A stretch of 64,000 nt of DNA, taken from assembly GCA_029569255.1 (NCBI GenBank), contig JAKQUO010000019.1, positions 149,175 to 213,174 of the forward strand, in the 5' to 3' direction. A program made the position numbers and the translations under genes. Under the pieces are notes generated by a model. It ran no database searches. It was not told where the DNA came from and was given only the letters and a program-made list of their open reading frames with translations. The number at the start of each line of letters is the position of its first letter. The stretch's first letter is position 1. Below are positions 9,137 to 17,810 of the stretch, one piece after another. This DNA comes from Acidobacteriota bacterium (GTDB lineage: Bacteria; Acidobacteriota; Aminicenantia; Aminicenantales; Saccharicenantaceae).

Positions 9137-10339
9137 ATGGAATGGGAAGACCTGGCCCGAGAGCTGAGCCAACAGACCGAGTCGAAGATCGTCCTGCTCG
9201 TCTGCGACGGCGTCGGCGGCCTGCCGGCGGCGGGCCGGAGCGAGCTCGAGGCGGCCCGCAAGCCGAACCTCGACGCGCTGGCCAAGGCCGGCGTGTGCGG
9301 CCTCGCCGACCCCGTGATGATGGGCGTCACTCCGGGCAGCGGCCCGGCCCACCTGGCCCTCTTCGGGTACGACCCTCTCAAGTACCAGCTCGGCCGGGGC
9401 ATCCTCGAGGCCCTGGGCTCGGGGGTCGAGGTCGGCCGCAACGACCTCGTCGCCCGGGGCAACTTCGCCACGGTCAGGGCGGGCCTCGTCGCCGACCGCC
9501 GGGCCGGGCGCATCCCGACCGAGGAAAACGTCCGCATCTGCGAACATCTCAACGCCCGCCTGCCGAGGCGCGAGGGGGTCGAGGTCCGGGTCTTCCCGGG
9601 CAAGGAGCACCGCTTCGTGGCCCGGTTCACGGCCGAGGGGCTGGACGACGCCCTGTCCGACGCCGACCCGCAGAAGGAGGGCACGGCCCCGGTCCCGGCG
9701 GCGCCGCTCGCGCCCGGCGCGGCCAAGGCCGCCGCGATCGTCAACCGCTTCCTCGACGACGTCGCCGCGGTCCTCGGGGCCGAGCCCAAGGCCAACGCGG
9801 CCTTGCTCCGCGGCTTCTCCAAGTTCCCCTCCATACCGACCATGCGGGACCTGTTCAAGCTCCGCCCGGCCGCCGTCGCCAACTACCCCATGTACAAGGG
9901 GCTGGCCAAGCTCCTGGGCATGGACGTCGTCCAGGTCGGCGGCGAGACGGCCGACCTTTTCGACGCCCTGGAGAAGAACTGGGACAGGCACGATTTCTTC
10001 TACGTCCACTACAAGAAGACCGACTCGGCCGGCGAGGATGGAAATTTCGCGGCCAAGGTCGCGGCCGTCGAGGCCCTCGATCCGTTCATCCCGCGGATCA
10101 CGGCCCTCCGGCCGGACGTCCTCGTCGTCACCTCGGACCACTCGACCCCGTCCGCCCTCCGGGGCCACTCCTGGCACGCCAACCCGTTCCTGCTCGTCGC
10201 CGACACGGCCGGCGCCGACGACGTCGCGGCCTTCGCCGAGCTGGCCTGCGCCAAGGGCTATCTCGGCCGCTTCCGCTCCATCTCGGCCATGCCCCTGATG
10301 CTGGCCCACGCCCTCAAGCTCCGGAAGTACGGCGCTTAA
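9137..10339 (+). CDS. apgM: 2,3-bisphosphoglycerate-independent phosphoglycerate mutase, archaeal type
   Basis: Interconverts 3- and 2-phosphoglycerate in glycolysis and gluconeogenesis. 400 residues, the length of the ApgM family rather than the ~510-residue bacterial GpmI. Alkaline-phosphatase-superfamily metal motifs are visible: LVCDGVGGLP at the N-terminus, the Ser-containing MGVTPGSGPAHLALFGYDP segment carrying the phosphorylated serine and family signature, and SDHSTPSALRGHSWH near the C-terminus with the second set of metal ligands. ATG 9137 is chosen over an upstream in-frame ATG because AGGAGAG precedes it by seven bases. It stands alone between the divergent guaA operon and a repeat element. 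Confidence 0.93.
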   Translation: MEWEDLARELSQQTESKIVLLVCDGVGGLPAAGRSELEAARKPNLDALAKAGVCGLADPVMMGVTPGSGPAHLALFGYDPLKYQLGRGILEALGSGVEVGRNDLVARGNFATVRAGLVADRRAGRIPTEENVRICEHLNARLPRREGVEVRVFPGKEHRFVARFTAEGLDDALSDADPQKEGTAPVPAAPLAPGAAKAAAIVNRFLDDVAAVLGAEPKANAALLRGFSKFPSIPTMRDLFKLRPAAVANYPMYKGLAKLLGMDVVQVGGETADLFDALEKNWDRHDFFYVHYKKTDSAGEDGNFAAKVAAVEALDPFIPRITALRPDVLVVTSDHSTPSALRGHSWHANPFLLVADTAGADDVAAFAELACAKGYLGRFRSISAMPLMLAHALKLRKYGA

Positions 10340-10341
10340 AT

Positions 10342-10463
10342 GGGGGACATGTACCGCAGGTACGTGTCCCCGATCTCCTCTTCTAGACCGGGGACACGAA
10401 CGAAGCGTACATGTCCCCATTCGGGAACCGGGACGGCGTGAAGAATTGCCGCGGCGAACGGAG
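10342..10463. repeat. Composite inverted-repeat element, copy A
   Basis: First unit 10342-10371: GGGGGACATGTACC, three-base loop, GGTACGTGTCCCC. Second unit 10390-10418: GGGGACACG...CGTACATGTCCCC. Then CGGGACGGCGTGAAG (10429-10443), CCGC and GCGAACGGAG (10454-10463). The same order of parts occurs at 53582-53798, with the GGGGACA...TGTCCCC units again at 46981-47094. It begins three bases after the apgM stop. No coding potential is seen. Confidence 0.85.
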
Positions 10464-10523
10464 ATGATCCCCGTGTTCCCGCGGCGGCCGGCCGGGCGCC
10501 GGTGGACAACTCCCGGCGGGTCC

Positions 10524-10529
10524 TATAAA
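10524..10529 (+). promoter_or_regulatory. Possible -10 box of the amidase operon
   Basis: TATAAA lies 12 bases before the only usable start codon (TTG 10541), and no ribosome binding site is visible. A weak TGGACA sits 15 bases upstream. If used, the mRNA would be nearly leaderless. Confidence 0.35.
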
Positions 10530-10540
10530 ATTGACACGAA

Positions 10541-11812
10541 TTGGAATACGCCTCCAAGAACCGCGGGTCCATTCTTCCGACAGCCCTTCTCCTCTCTCTC
10601 GCGGCCCTGGCCTCGACCGTCTCGCCCTCGGGCCGCCAGGAGGACCCCCGGGCCGAGATCGTCAACCTGCGCCGGGCCACCCATCCCAACTTCACCCGCA
10701 TCGTCCTCGACATCGGCAAGCTCCGCGAATACACCTTCGGCGAGCTCCAGGACCCCGGCCGCATCTACGTCGACGTCCTCCAGGCCAAGCTCAACCCCAT
10801 CCTCCAGGGGCAGTCATATCCGGTCAAGGCCGAGTACATCAGCCAGATCCGCATCGCCCAGAAGACGCCGTCGACCGTCCGGGTCGTCGTCGACGTCGAG
10901 TTCCCCCGGGTCCAGTCCTACCGGGTCTATCCCCTTTACGACCCCTTCCGCCTGGTCGTCGACATCTATCCCCGGGGGGCGGGGGAGGCCGGGCCCGCCG
11001 CGCCGCCCGCGCCGGCCGGCAAGCCCGCTCCGCCCGGGGCCAAGACCCAGCCGCCCGTCAAGCGCGAAGTCGACCTGACGGACCCGTCCCTGAACGGGAC
11101 GTCCATGGCCCGCCAGCTCGGCTTGGGCGTCCGGACGGTCGTCATCGACCCCGGCCACGGCGGGCCGAGGCCGGGCACCATCGGCAAGTCCGGCCTGCAG
11201 GAGAAAGAGGTCAACCTGGCCATCGCCCTGGCCCTGCGGAAGCTGCTCCAGGAAAAGGCCGGCCTCGAGGCCGTCCTGACCCGCGAGTCCGACGTGGACG
11301 TCCCGCTCGAGGACCGGACCGTCATCGCCAACCAGAAGCGGGCCGACCTCTTCGTTTCCATCCACGCCAACGCCCACCGCGACCGCAAGCGCGGCGGCGT
11401 CGAGACCTTCTTCCTCAACGTCAGCCCCGACCCGTCGGTCATCGAGATCGCCGCCGAGGAGAACGCCACCTCGACCAAGACCATCGGCGAGATGAAGCTC
11501 ATCCTGGAGAAGATCGTCAGGAACAGCAAGATCCGGGAATCGCTGGCCCTGGCCCAGGCCGTCCAGAAGAACCTGGTCAAGGCCCTGGCCCAGGACCTGC
11601 CGGGGATCCCCGACCTGGGCGTCAAGGGCGGCCCCTTCTGGGTCCTCATCGGCGGCGAGATGCCGTCGGTGCTGGTCGAGGTCGCCCATCTCAGCAACGC
11701 CCGGGAAGAGGCCAAGCTCAAGACCAAGAAATTCCGCGAGCTGGCCGCCCAGGGCATCTTCGATGGTATCATGGAGTACGTGCGTTCGCTCGGGAAAGGA
11801 CAGAGCCCATGA
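10541..11812 (+). CDS. N-acetylmuramoyl-L-alanine amidase with AMIN domain
   Basis: Zinc amidase that cleaves the peptide stem from peptidoglycan glycan strands in the periplasm, as in cell separation (AmiC family). 423 residues: a signal peptide (hydrophobic segment about residues 11-25), an AMIN targeting domain (about 37-135, starting EIVNLRRATHPNFTRIVLDI), a Pro/Ala linker (~145-180) and the Amidase_3 catalytic domain. Catalytic and zinc motifs visible are VVIDPGHGG (His), the following LQEKEVNLAIA (Glu), SIHANA (His) and VLVEVAHLSN (Glu). An in-frame stop at 10532 leaves TTG 10541 as the first plausible start. The stop overlaps the next gene's ATG, so translation is coupled to the DUF362 gene. 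Confidence 0.92.
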   Translation: MEYASKNRGSILPTALLLSLAALASTVSPSGRQEDPRAEIVNLRRATHPNFTRIVLDIGKLREYTFGELQDPGRIYVDVLQAKLNPILQGQSYPVKAEYISQIRIAQKTPSTVRVVVDVEFPRVQSYRVYPLYDPFRLVVDIYPRGAGEAGPAAPPAPAGKPAPPGAKTQPPVKREVDLTDPSLNGTSMARQLGLGVRTVVIDPGHGGPRPGTIGKSGLQEKEVNLAIALALRKLLQEKAGLEAVLTRESDVDVPLEDRTVIANQKRADLFVSIHANAHRDRKRGGVETFFLNVSPDPSVIEIAAEENATSTKTIGEMKLILEKIVRNSKIRESLALAQAVQKNLVKALAQDLPGIPDLGVKGGPFWVLIGGEMPSVLVEVAHLSNAREEAKLKTKKFRELAAQGIFDGIMEYVRSLGKGQSP

Positions 11813-12708
11813 ACAGACGCGACTTCCTCAAGGGCGCGGCCGCGGCCGGCCTGGCCCTCCGGTTCGGGCCCAAGACCCTGGCCGCCCAGGCGGCCCCGGC
11901 CGGGGCCCCGCCCGCCCTGGCCGCGGTCGAAGGCGAATCGCCGGCGGCCATCACCCGCGCGGCCGTGGCCGCGCTCGGCGGCATGGGCCGGTTCGTGGCC
12001 CGGGGCGACAAGGTCGTCATCAAGCCGAACATCGGCTGGGACCGGACGCCGGAGATGGCCGCCTGCACCAACCCCGAGGTCGTCAAGGCCCTGGCCGAGC
12101 TCGTCCTCGAGGCCGGGGCCAAGAGAGCCGTCGTCATCGACAACTCGACCAACCAGGCCAAGCGCTGCTACGTCCGCTCGGGCATCCAGGAGGCCGCCAG
12201 GCAGGCCGGCGCCGACGTGCTCTTCGTCGACGACTACCGGGTCAAGCGGGCCGCCCTCAAGGGCGAGTGGCTCAAGGAGTGGGAGGTCCTCCTCGACGTC
12301 GTCGAGTCGGACAAGATCATCAACGTCCCCATCGCCAAGCACCACTCCCTCTGCCGCCTGACCCTCGGCGGCAAGAACTGGCTCGGCGCGGTCGGCGGGG
12401 CCCGCAACCAGTTCCACCAGGACCTCGACAAGGCCATCGTCGATCTGGCCGCGTTCTTCAAGCCGCGGCTGACGGTCCTCGACGCCTACCGCGTCCTCGT
12501 CCGCAACGGCCCCCAGGGCGGCCGGCCCTCCGACACCGAGCTCCGCAAGACCGTCGTCGCCGGGACGGACCCGGTCGCCGTGGACGCCTACGCCTGCTCG
12601 TTCTTCGGCCTCGCGCCCCGCGACCTGCCGTACCTGGCCATGTCCCGCGACCGGGGCCTGGGCGAATTCGATCTGGGGAAGGTCCGCGTTGAAAAAAGGG
12701 CGCTCTAG
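11809..12708 (+). CDS. Tat-exported DUF362 family protein
   Basis: 299 residues. The N-terminus is a twin-arginine signal (MNRRDFLKGAAAAG) followed by a hydrophobic stretch, so a folded, probably cofactor-containing protein is exported. The body matches the DUF362 pattern: GDKVVIKPNIGW, a segment around residues 105-125 containing VVIDNS, KIINVPIAKHHS, LGGKNWLGAVGG and the C-terminal TVVAGTDPVAVDAYACSFFG. No ferredoxin cluster motif is present, unlike longer family members. It is coupled (ATGA) to the upstream amidase and overlaps the downstream polyferredoxin by 20 bases; the pairing with a membrane iron-sulfur protein suggests a redox role at the outer face of the membrane. The biochemical function of DUF362 proteins is not established. 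Confidence 0.85.
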   Translation: MNRRDFLKGAAAAGLALRFGPKTLAAQAAPAGAPPALAAVEGESPAAITRAAVAALGGMGRFVARGDKVVIKPNIGWDRTPEMAACTNPEVVKALAELVLEAGAKRAVVIDNSTNQAKRCYVRSGIQEAARQAGADVLFVDDYRVKRAALKGEWLKEWEVLLDVVESDKIINVPIAKHHSLCRLTLGGKNWLGAVGGARNQFHQDLDKAIVDLAAFFKPRLTVLDAYRVLVRNGPQGGRPSDTELRKTVVAGTDPVAVDAYACSFFGLAPRDLPYLAMSRDRGLGEFDLGKVRVEKRAL

Positions 12709-14302
12709 GAAGTACCGGGCCCTCGAGCTCGTCCGGATGACCAGCCAGGCGGCCTTCTTCGGCCTGTTCCTCCACCTCCTCCTCGGCGCCCGCTACACCG
12801 GCGAGGACTACATAAGCTCGACCGTCCAGCGCTTCTTCCACTTCGACCCGCTGCTGGCCCTCGTCACCGTCGTCTCGGCCCGGCTCGTCTACGCCTATTT
12901 CGCCTTCTCCCTGATCACCGTCGCGGCGACCGTCCTCTTCGGGCGAGTCTTCTGCGGCTGGGCCTGCCCCCTCGGCGCCGTCCACCAGTTCGCCTCGTTC
13001 GCCTTCAAGAAGGCCAAGGTCCTCAGGCCGCCGCGCCAGGACAAGGCCAGCCTGGCCCCGAAATACTACATCCTCCTCCTCGTCCTCGTCGGCGCGCTCG
13101 TCGGCCTCGACCTGGCCGGCTACCTCGACCCCCTGTCGTTCCTGACCCGGTCGCTGGCCGTGTCGGTCCTGCCGGCCCTGGCCCGGGCCGCGGCCGGCCT
13201 GACCGGGGGGCTCTACGCGATCGGGGCCGTGGGCCTGGCCAGGTCCCTCTCCCAGGCCCTCCAGAACTGGGCCGTCAACACGACCTTCCTCCAGGGCTTC
13301 TCCGTGGGCCTCTTCTTCCTCGCCGCCGTCGCCCTCAACGCGAAAAAAGAGCGCTTCTGGTGCCGCTACCTCTGCCCGGCCGGCGCTCTTCTCGGCCTGC
13401 TCAGCCGCTGGAACCTGGTCAAGCTCCGCATCGACAAGGACAAGTGCATCGACTGCGGGCTCTGCACCCAGCACTGCGAGACCCAGGCCCGCCCCTACCC
13501 GAACGAGGCCTGGAAGAGCGGCGAGTGCGTCTATTGCCTGAACTGCGCCTCGATCTGTCCCACGGCGGCCATCGGCTTCCCGCTCGGCGCCCGGCCCGAG
13601 AGGCTGACGAACGTCTCCAACGTCGACCTCTCCCGGCGCAAGCTCGTCCTGACGACCCTGGCCGGCCTGGTCGCCGCGCCGTTCTTCCGCCTGGCCCCGT
13701 CCCGCAAGAGGGCCCCGCTCAAGCTCATCCGGCCGCCCGGCTCGCTCCCCGAGGACAAGTTCCTGGCCAAGTGCGTCAAGTGCGGCCAGTGCATGCGGGC
13801 CTGCCCGACGGGCGGGCTGCAGCCCGTCCTGGCCGAGGCCGGGCCCGAGGGGATCTACACGCCCAAGCTGGTGCCCAAGATCGGCTACTGCGAGTACTAC
13901 TGCTCGCTCTGCACCCAGGTCTGCCCGACCGGCGCCATCCGGAAGCTGACCGTCGAGGAGAAGAACAAGGTCAAGATGGGCTCGGCCTGGGTCAACCGGA
14001 GCCGCTGCATCCCCTACGTCCTGGGCAAGCCCTGCATCGTCTGCGAGGAGCACTGCCCCGTCTCGCCCAAGGCCATCAAGCTGGTCGAGGTCGAGACCAA
14101 GCTCCCCGACGGCACGGCCGTCGTCCAGAAGGCGCCGGTCGTCGACCTCGAGCTCTGCACCGGCTGCGGCATCTGCGAGAACAAGTGCCCGATCGTGGAC
14201 GACCCGGCCATCTTCGTCACCAGCGTCGGCGAGACGCGCTCGGCGAAGAACCGGCTGCTTCTCGACATCTCCGGCGGCGGCGCGGCGGACCCGTACCGGT
14301 AG
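12689..14302 (+). CDS. Membrane polyferredoxin, NapH/NosR-like
   Basis: 537 residues. The N-terminal ~230 residues contain four to six membrane helices and the two cysteine motifs of the NapH/NosR family, FCGWACPLGAVHQF and WCRYLCPAGAL. After these come several 4Fe-4S motifs: CIDCGLCTQHCE, CVYCLNCASICP, CVKCGQCMRACP, CSLCTQVCP, CIVCEEHCP and CTGCGICENKCP, enough for about five or six clusters. An RR-K segment followed by a hydrophobic stretch (about residues 315-335) lies between ferredoxin blocks. It probably carries electrons across or along the membrane, perhaps to the neighbouring Tat-exported DUF362 protein. TTG start with GGGGAAGG seven bases upstream, inside the DUF362 gene. The electron donor and acceptor are unknown. 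Confidence 0.85.
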   Translation: MKKGRSRKYRALELVRMTSQAAFFGLFLHLLLGARYTGEDYISSTVQRFFHFDPLLALVTVVSARLVYAYFAFSLITVAATVLFGRVFCGWACPLGAVHQFASFAFKKAKVLRPPRQDKASLAPKYYILLLVLVGALVGLDLAGYLDPLSFLTRSLAVSVLPALARAAAGLTGGLYAIGAVGLARSLSQALQNWAVNTTFLQGFSVGLFFLAAVALNAKKERFWCRYLCPAGALLGLLSRWNLVKLRIDKDKCIDCGLCTQHCETQARPYPNEAWKSGECVYCLNCASICPTAAIGFPLGARPERLTNVSNVDLSRRKLVLTTLAGLVAAPFFRLAPSRKRAPLKLIRPPGSLPEDKFLAKCVKCGQCMRACPTGGLQPVLAEAGPEGIYTPKLVPKIGYCEYYCSLCTQVCPTGAIRKLTVEEKNKVKMGSAWVNRSRCIPYVLGKPCIVCEEHCPVSPKAIKLVEVETKLPDGTAVVQKAPVVDLELCTGCGICENKCPIVDDPAIFVTSVGETRSAKNRLLLDISGGGAADPYR

Positions 14303-14335
14303 CCCGCCTTCCTCTTGTCGAGCGGATGCGCTTCC

Positions 14336-14360
14336 GAGGCGGCCGGGGGGAGGCCGCTTC
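14336..14360. terminator. Hairpin between convergent polyferredoxin and etfA genes
   Basis: GAGGCGGCC and GGCCGCTTC can form a nine-pair stem (one G-U) around a seven-base loop, in the 96-base gap between two converging genes. There is no T-tract on either side, so termination is only suggested by position. Confidence 0.35.
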
Positions 14361-14398
14361 GACGGTCCCCGTCGCCGGAGGCCGATGTCCCGGCCCGG

Positions 14399-15376
14399 CT
14401 ATTCGGCCAGGGCCTTTTTGAGCTCCTCCGTGAGCTTCGGCACGACCTCGAAGAGATCGCCGACGATGCCGTAGTCGGCGACCTTGAAGATGGGCGCCTC
14501 GGGGTCCTTGTTGACGGCCACGATGACCTTGGACGACGAGATGCCGGCCAGGTGCTGGATGGCCCCGGAGATGCCCACGGCGATGTAGATGTCCGGCGAG
14601 ACGTTCTTGCCCGTCTGCCCGACCTGGTGCTGATGGCCGATCCAGCCGGAGTCGACGGCCGAGCGCGAGGCGCCGACCGCGGCCCTGGGGATGACGGCGG
14701 CCAGGTCCCGGAGGAGCGCGAAGGCCTCCGGGCCCTTGAGCCCGCGGCCGCCGGAAACGACCACGTCGGCCTCGGTCACGTCGATCTCCCCGCTCTCCTC
14801 CTTGATGACCTCGGCGACCCGGCCCCGGGCCGCCGCGTCCGGAACGGCCACGGCGACCTTGACGGTCTCGCCCGCGTCCGCCGGGGCCTCGGCGACGGGA
14901 AACGTGTTCGGCCGGAGCGTGGCCACGAGCGGCGAGGAGTCCAGGGTGAGCGACAGGAGGGCCTTCCCGGCGTAGACCGGCCGGGTGAAGACGAGCGCCC
15001 CGTCCTTCACGGCGAGCCTGATGATGTCGGAGGCCATGGCCGCGCCGAGGCGGGCCGCCACCCGCGGGGCCAGATCCTGGCCCATGGCCGTGGCCGCGAA
15101 GAAGAGGCCGAGGGGCTTCTCCGCCTCGGCGAACGCGGCCAGCGCGGCGGCGAAGGCCCCGGAGGAATAGGCCGCCAGGCCCGGGTCCTCGAGGACATAG
15201 GCCTTCGAGGCGCCGGCGGCGAACGCGGCCGGGGCCAGGGCGGCCACGGACTCGCCGGCCAGCACCGCCGCCGCGGCGACGCCCAGCTCGCCGGCCCGGC
15301 GGCCGGCCTCGGAGAGGGCCTCGAGCGAGCCCTTCTTGATCTTCCCGTCCCGGATCTCGCAGAATACGGCGATCAT
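14399..15376 (-). CDS. etfA: Electron transfer flavoprotein, alpha subunit
   Basis: FAD-binding subunit of the soluble ETF heterodimer that takes electrons from acyl-CoA dehydrogenases and similar flavoproteins. 325 residues. The C-terminal FAD domain is clear: VSGGRGL, then the [20 protein letters not shown]-type segment (about residues 242-262), followed by [17 protein letters not shown] and [19 protein letters not shown] 15376 is preceded by AAAGGAGAGGG. It lies 17 bases after etfB and is the last gene of the fatty-acid synthesis transcript, an uncommon position for ETF. The sequence alone does not show whether it is a bifurcating or an ordinary ETF. Confidence 0.95.
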   Translation of the reverse strand: MIAVFCEIRDGKIKKGSLEALSEAGRRAGELGVAAAAVLAGESVAALAPAAFAAGASKAYVLEDPGLAAYSSGAFAAALAAFAEAEKPLGLFFAATAMGQDLAPRVAARLGAAMASDIIRLAVKDGALVFTRPVYAGKALLSLTLDSSPLVATLRPNTFPVAEAPADAGETVKVAVAVPDAAARGRVAEVIKEESGEIDVTEADVVVSGGRGLKGPEAFALLRDLAAVIPRAAVGASRSAVDSGWIGHQHQVGQTGKNVSPDIYIAVGISGAIQHLAGISSSKVIVAVNKDPEAPIFKVADYGIVGDLFEVVPKLTEELKKALAE

Positions 15377-15393
15377 CGTCCCTCTCCTTTGTC

Positions 15394-16176
15394 TTATAGG
15401 ATCTTGGCTTCGTCCCGGAGAAGGCGGACGACCTCGCGGGCCGCCTCGGCCGGGTCGCCCTGAAGGAGCTTGCCGGCCTGGCGCGCGGGCGGCGCGTCGA
15501 GCCCGACGATCTTGACCCGGCTCCGGAGCTCGTCCGGCCCGAGGCCGAGCTCCTCGAGGGTGACGACGGGGACGGCCTTCTTCTTGGCGGCCATGATGCC
15601 CTTGAGCGTCTCGTAGCGCGGCTCGTTCAGGCCCTTCTGGGCGGTGACGACGGCCGGCAGCGTCAGGGCCACCTTCTCCATCCCCCCCTCGATCTCCCGG
15701 AAAGCCGTGGCCGCGCCGTCCCCGACCTCGAGCCTGGTCACGACCGTCGCCTGGGGCAGGCCCAGGAGCTCGGCGACCATGGCCGGGACCTGGCTGTTGT
15801 CGGCCCCGAACGCCTGCTTGCCGAAGAGAAGGAGGTCGGCGCCGCCGAACCGGCGCTCGACGGTTCGGGCGATGACGCGGGCCGTCCGCAGGCCGTCGTA
15901 GGTCTCGGGCGTCCCGTCCTTGATCAGGAAGGCCTCGTCCGCGCCCATGGCCAGGGCCTTGCGGAGCGCGGCCGCGGCCTCGTCCCGGCCGACCGAGACG
16001 ACGCGGACCGTCCCGCCCTTGGCCTCCTTGATCCGGAGGGCCTCTTCCAGGGCGTACTCGTCGTAGGGGTTGAGGACGAAGCTCAGCCCCTCCTCGGCGA
16101 CGGCCCGGGTCTCGCGCTGGATGTGGATGCGCGATTCGGTGTCGGGCACCCGCTTGACGAAAACGAGCATGTTCAT
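15394..16176 (-). CDS. etfB: Electron transfer flavoprotein, beta subunit
   Basis: 260-residue AMP-binding partner of EtfA. It starts MNMLVFVKRVPDTESRI and has the family segments VLNPYDEYALEEALRIKE, ALAMGADEAFLI, GKQAFGADNSQVPAMVAELLG and the signature region around residues 165-205 ending LPAVVTAQKGLNEPRY. The ATG at 16176 is preferred over a longer frame because GGAGGG lies seven bases upstream and the conserved domain starts there. It follows fabF by 50 bases with no visible promoter, so it is likely cotranscribed with the fatty-acid genes. Confidence 0.95.
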   Translation of the reverse strand: MNMLVFVKRVPDTESRIHIQRETRAVAEEGLSFVLNPYDEYALEEALRIKEAKGGTVRVVSVGRDEAAAALRKALAMGADEAFLIKDGTPETYDGLRTARVIARTVERRFGGADLLLFGKQAFGADNSQVPAMVAELLGLPQATVVTRLEVGDGAATAFREIEGGMEKVALTLPAVVTAQKGLNEPRYETLKGIMAAKKKAVPVVTLEELGLGPDELRSRVKIVGLDAPPARQAGKLLQGDPAEAAREVVRLLRDEAKIL

Positions 16177-16226
16177 CGGTCTTCCCTCCGAAGGGCCGGC
16201 GCGGCGGCCGCCCGGCCCGGACCGGT

Positions 16227-17489
16227 TCAGGCGCGGTCGAATCTTTTCAGGACCAGCGCGGCGTTGGTCCCGCCGAAACCGAACGAGTTGCTGACGGCGT
16301 GGACGATCTCCGCCGGCCGGGCCTTGTTGGGCACGTAGTCGAGGTCGCACTCGGGGTCGGGGACCTCGTAGTTGATGGTCGGGGGCATGATCTGATGGAA
16401 GAGCGCCAGGGCCGTGAACCCGGCCTCGACGCCCCCGGCCGCGCCGAGCAGGTGGCCGGTCATGGACTTGGTCGAGCTGACGGCCACGCGGCGGGCCTGG
16501 TCCCCGAAGACCGTCTTGACGGCCAGGGTCTCGGTCTTGTCGTTGAGCTCGGTCGAGGTGCCGTGGGCGTTGATGTACTGGACCTCCTCGGGCCGGAGGC
16601 CGGCGTCCTCGAGGGCCCGGCGCATGACCCGGATGGCCCCGTCGCCGTCGGGGGCCGGGGCGGCGACGTGGAAGGCGTCGCTGGTCATGCCGTAGCCGAC
16701 GACCTCGGCGTAGATGCGGGCGCCCCGGCGCTCCGCCCGGCCGAGCTCCTCCAGGACGACGACGCCCGCCCCCTCGCTCATGACGAACCCGTCGCGCTCG
16801 GCGTCGAACGGCCGGGAGGCGCGGGCCGGGTCGTCGTTGCGCTCGGACAGGGCCTTGATGGCCGTGAAGCCGGCCAGGGAGAGCGGCGTCAGGGGGGCCT
16901 CGGCGCCCCCGGCGATCATGATGTCGGCGTCGCCGCGGGCGATGATCCGGAAGGAGTCGCCGATGGCGTGGCTGCCGGTGCTGCAGGCCGTGGCGTTGGC
17001 GCAGTTGGGGCCCTTGGCCCCGAAGCGGATGGAGATCTGGCCCGAGGCCTCGTTGATGATCGTCTGGACGAGGAAGAAGGGGGAGACGCGTTCGGGGCCC
17101 TTCTCGAGAAGGACCTTGTGGTTCTCCTCGATCGAGCCGAGGCCGCCGATGCCGGAGCCGACATACGTCCCGGCCCGGTCGCTCCGGAGGTCGGCCGGGT
17201 CGAGGCCGGCGTCGGCGACCGCGAGCTCGGCCGCGCCCACGGCGAAGCGGGTGAAGAGGTCCATCTTGCGGACCTCCTTGCGGTCGATGAAGGCGAGGGG
17301 GTCGAAGTCACGGACCTCGCCGCCGATGCGCGTCGAGTAGCGGGAGACGTCGAAGCGGGTCAGGGGGCCGATGCCGTTCTCGCCGCGGAGGACGGCCCGC
17401 CAGGCCTTGTCCGTCCCCGTGCCCAGCGGCGAGACGAGGCCGATGCCGGTGACGACGACGCGCCGTTCGGGGATGCTACGCCTGCTCAT
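16227..17489 (-). CDS. fabF: Beta-ketoacyl-ACP synthase II
   Basis: Elongating condensing enzyme of type II fatty-acid synthesis. 420 residues. The Cys-His-His triad is visible: C169 in [12 protein letters not shown], the first His in [11 protein letters not shown] and the second in [12 protein letters not shown]. The C-terminus [17 protein letters not shown] is typical. ATG at 17489, 36 bases after acpP in the order plsX-fabG-acpP-fabF. No fabD (malonyl transacylase) or fabH (initiating synthase) is present in the cluster, so these must be elsewhere. Confidence 0.97.
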   Translation of the reverse strand: MSRRSIPERRVVVTGIGLVSPLGTGTDKAWRAVLRGENGIGPLTRFDVSRYSTRIGGEVRDFDPLAFIDRKEVRKMDLFTRFAVGAAELAVADAGLDPADLRSDRAGTYVGSGIGGLGSIEENHKVLLEKGPERVSPFFLVQTIINEASGQISIRFGAKGPNCANATACSTGSHAIGDSFRIIARGDADIMIAGGAEAPLTPLSLAGFTAIKALSERNDDPARASRPFDAERDGFVMSEGAGVVVLEELGRAERRGARIYAEVVGYGMTSDAFHVAAPAPDGDGAIRVMRRALEDAGLRPEEVQYINAHGTSTELNDKTETLAVKTVFGDQARRVAVSSTKSMTGHLLGAAGGVEAGFTALALFHQIMPPTINYEVPDPECDLDYVPNKARPAEIVHAVSNSFGFGGTNAALVLKRFDRA

Positions 17490-17525
17490 GGCTCGGACGA
17501 TGGGGAAGCGGCGGACCGGAGGGGC

Positions 17526-17768
17526 CTATTTCGCGTGCCCCACGATGTAATCGAGGGCCTTGCCGACCGTGGTCAGCTTCTCGGCCTGGTCGTCGGGGAT
17601 GTCCAGCCCGAACTCGTCCTCGAGGGCCATGACGAGCTCGACGGTGTCCAGGGAGTCGGCGCCGAGATCATCGATGAAGGACGCGTCTTCGGTGACCTGC
17701 TCCTCGCTGATGCTCAGCTTGTCCGAAACGATGGCCCGGACCTTCTTGAGGAGTTCGTCTCTTTGCAT
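17526..17768 (-). CDS. acpP: Acyl carrier protein
   Basis: 80-residue acidic carrier protein. The phosphopantetheine attachment serine is S39 in [25 protein letters not shown] lies six bases upstream of the ATG. Located between fabG and fabF as in most bacteria. Confidence 0.98.
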   Translation of the reverse strand: MQRDELLKKVRAIVSDKLSISEEQVTEDASFIDDLGADSLDTVELVMALEDEFGLDIPDDQAEKLTTVGKALDYIVGHAK

Positions 17769-17810
17769 GGTGTCCTCCTTGACAGTTTCTTATCAATGAT
17801 GGCGGACCGC

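Noticed and set aside
10531-10536. TTGACA just before the amidase gene as a -35 box
   Set aside because: A -10 at the right distance would fall inside the coding sequence and none is present; TATAAA upstream is a better candidate.
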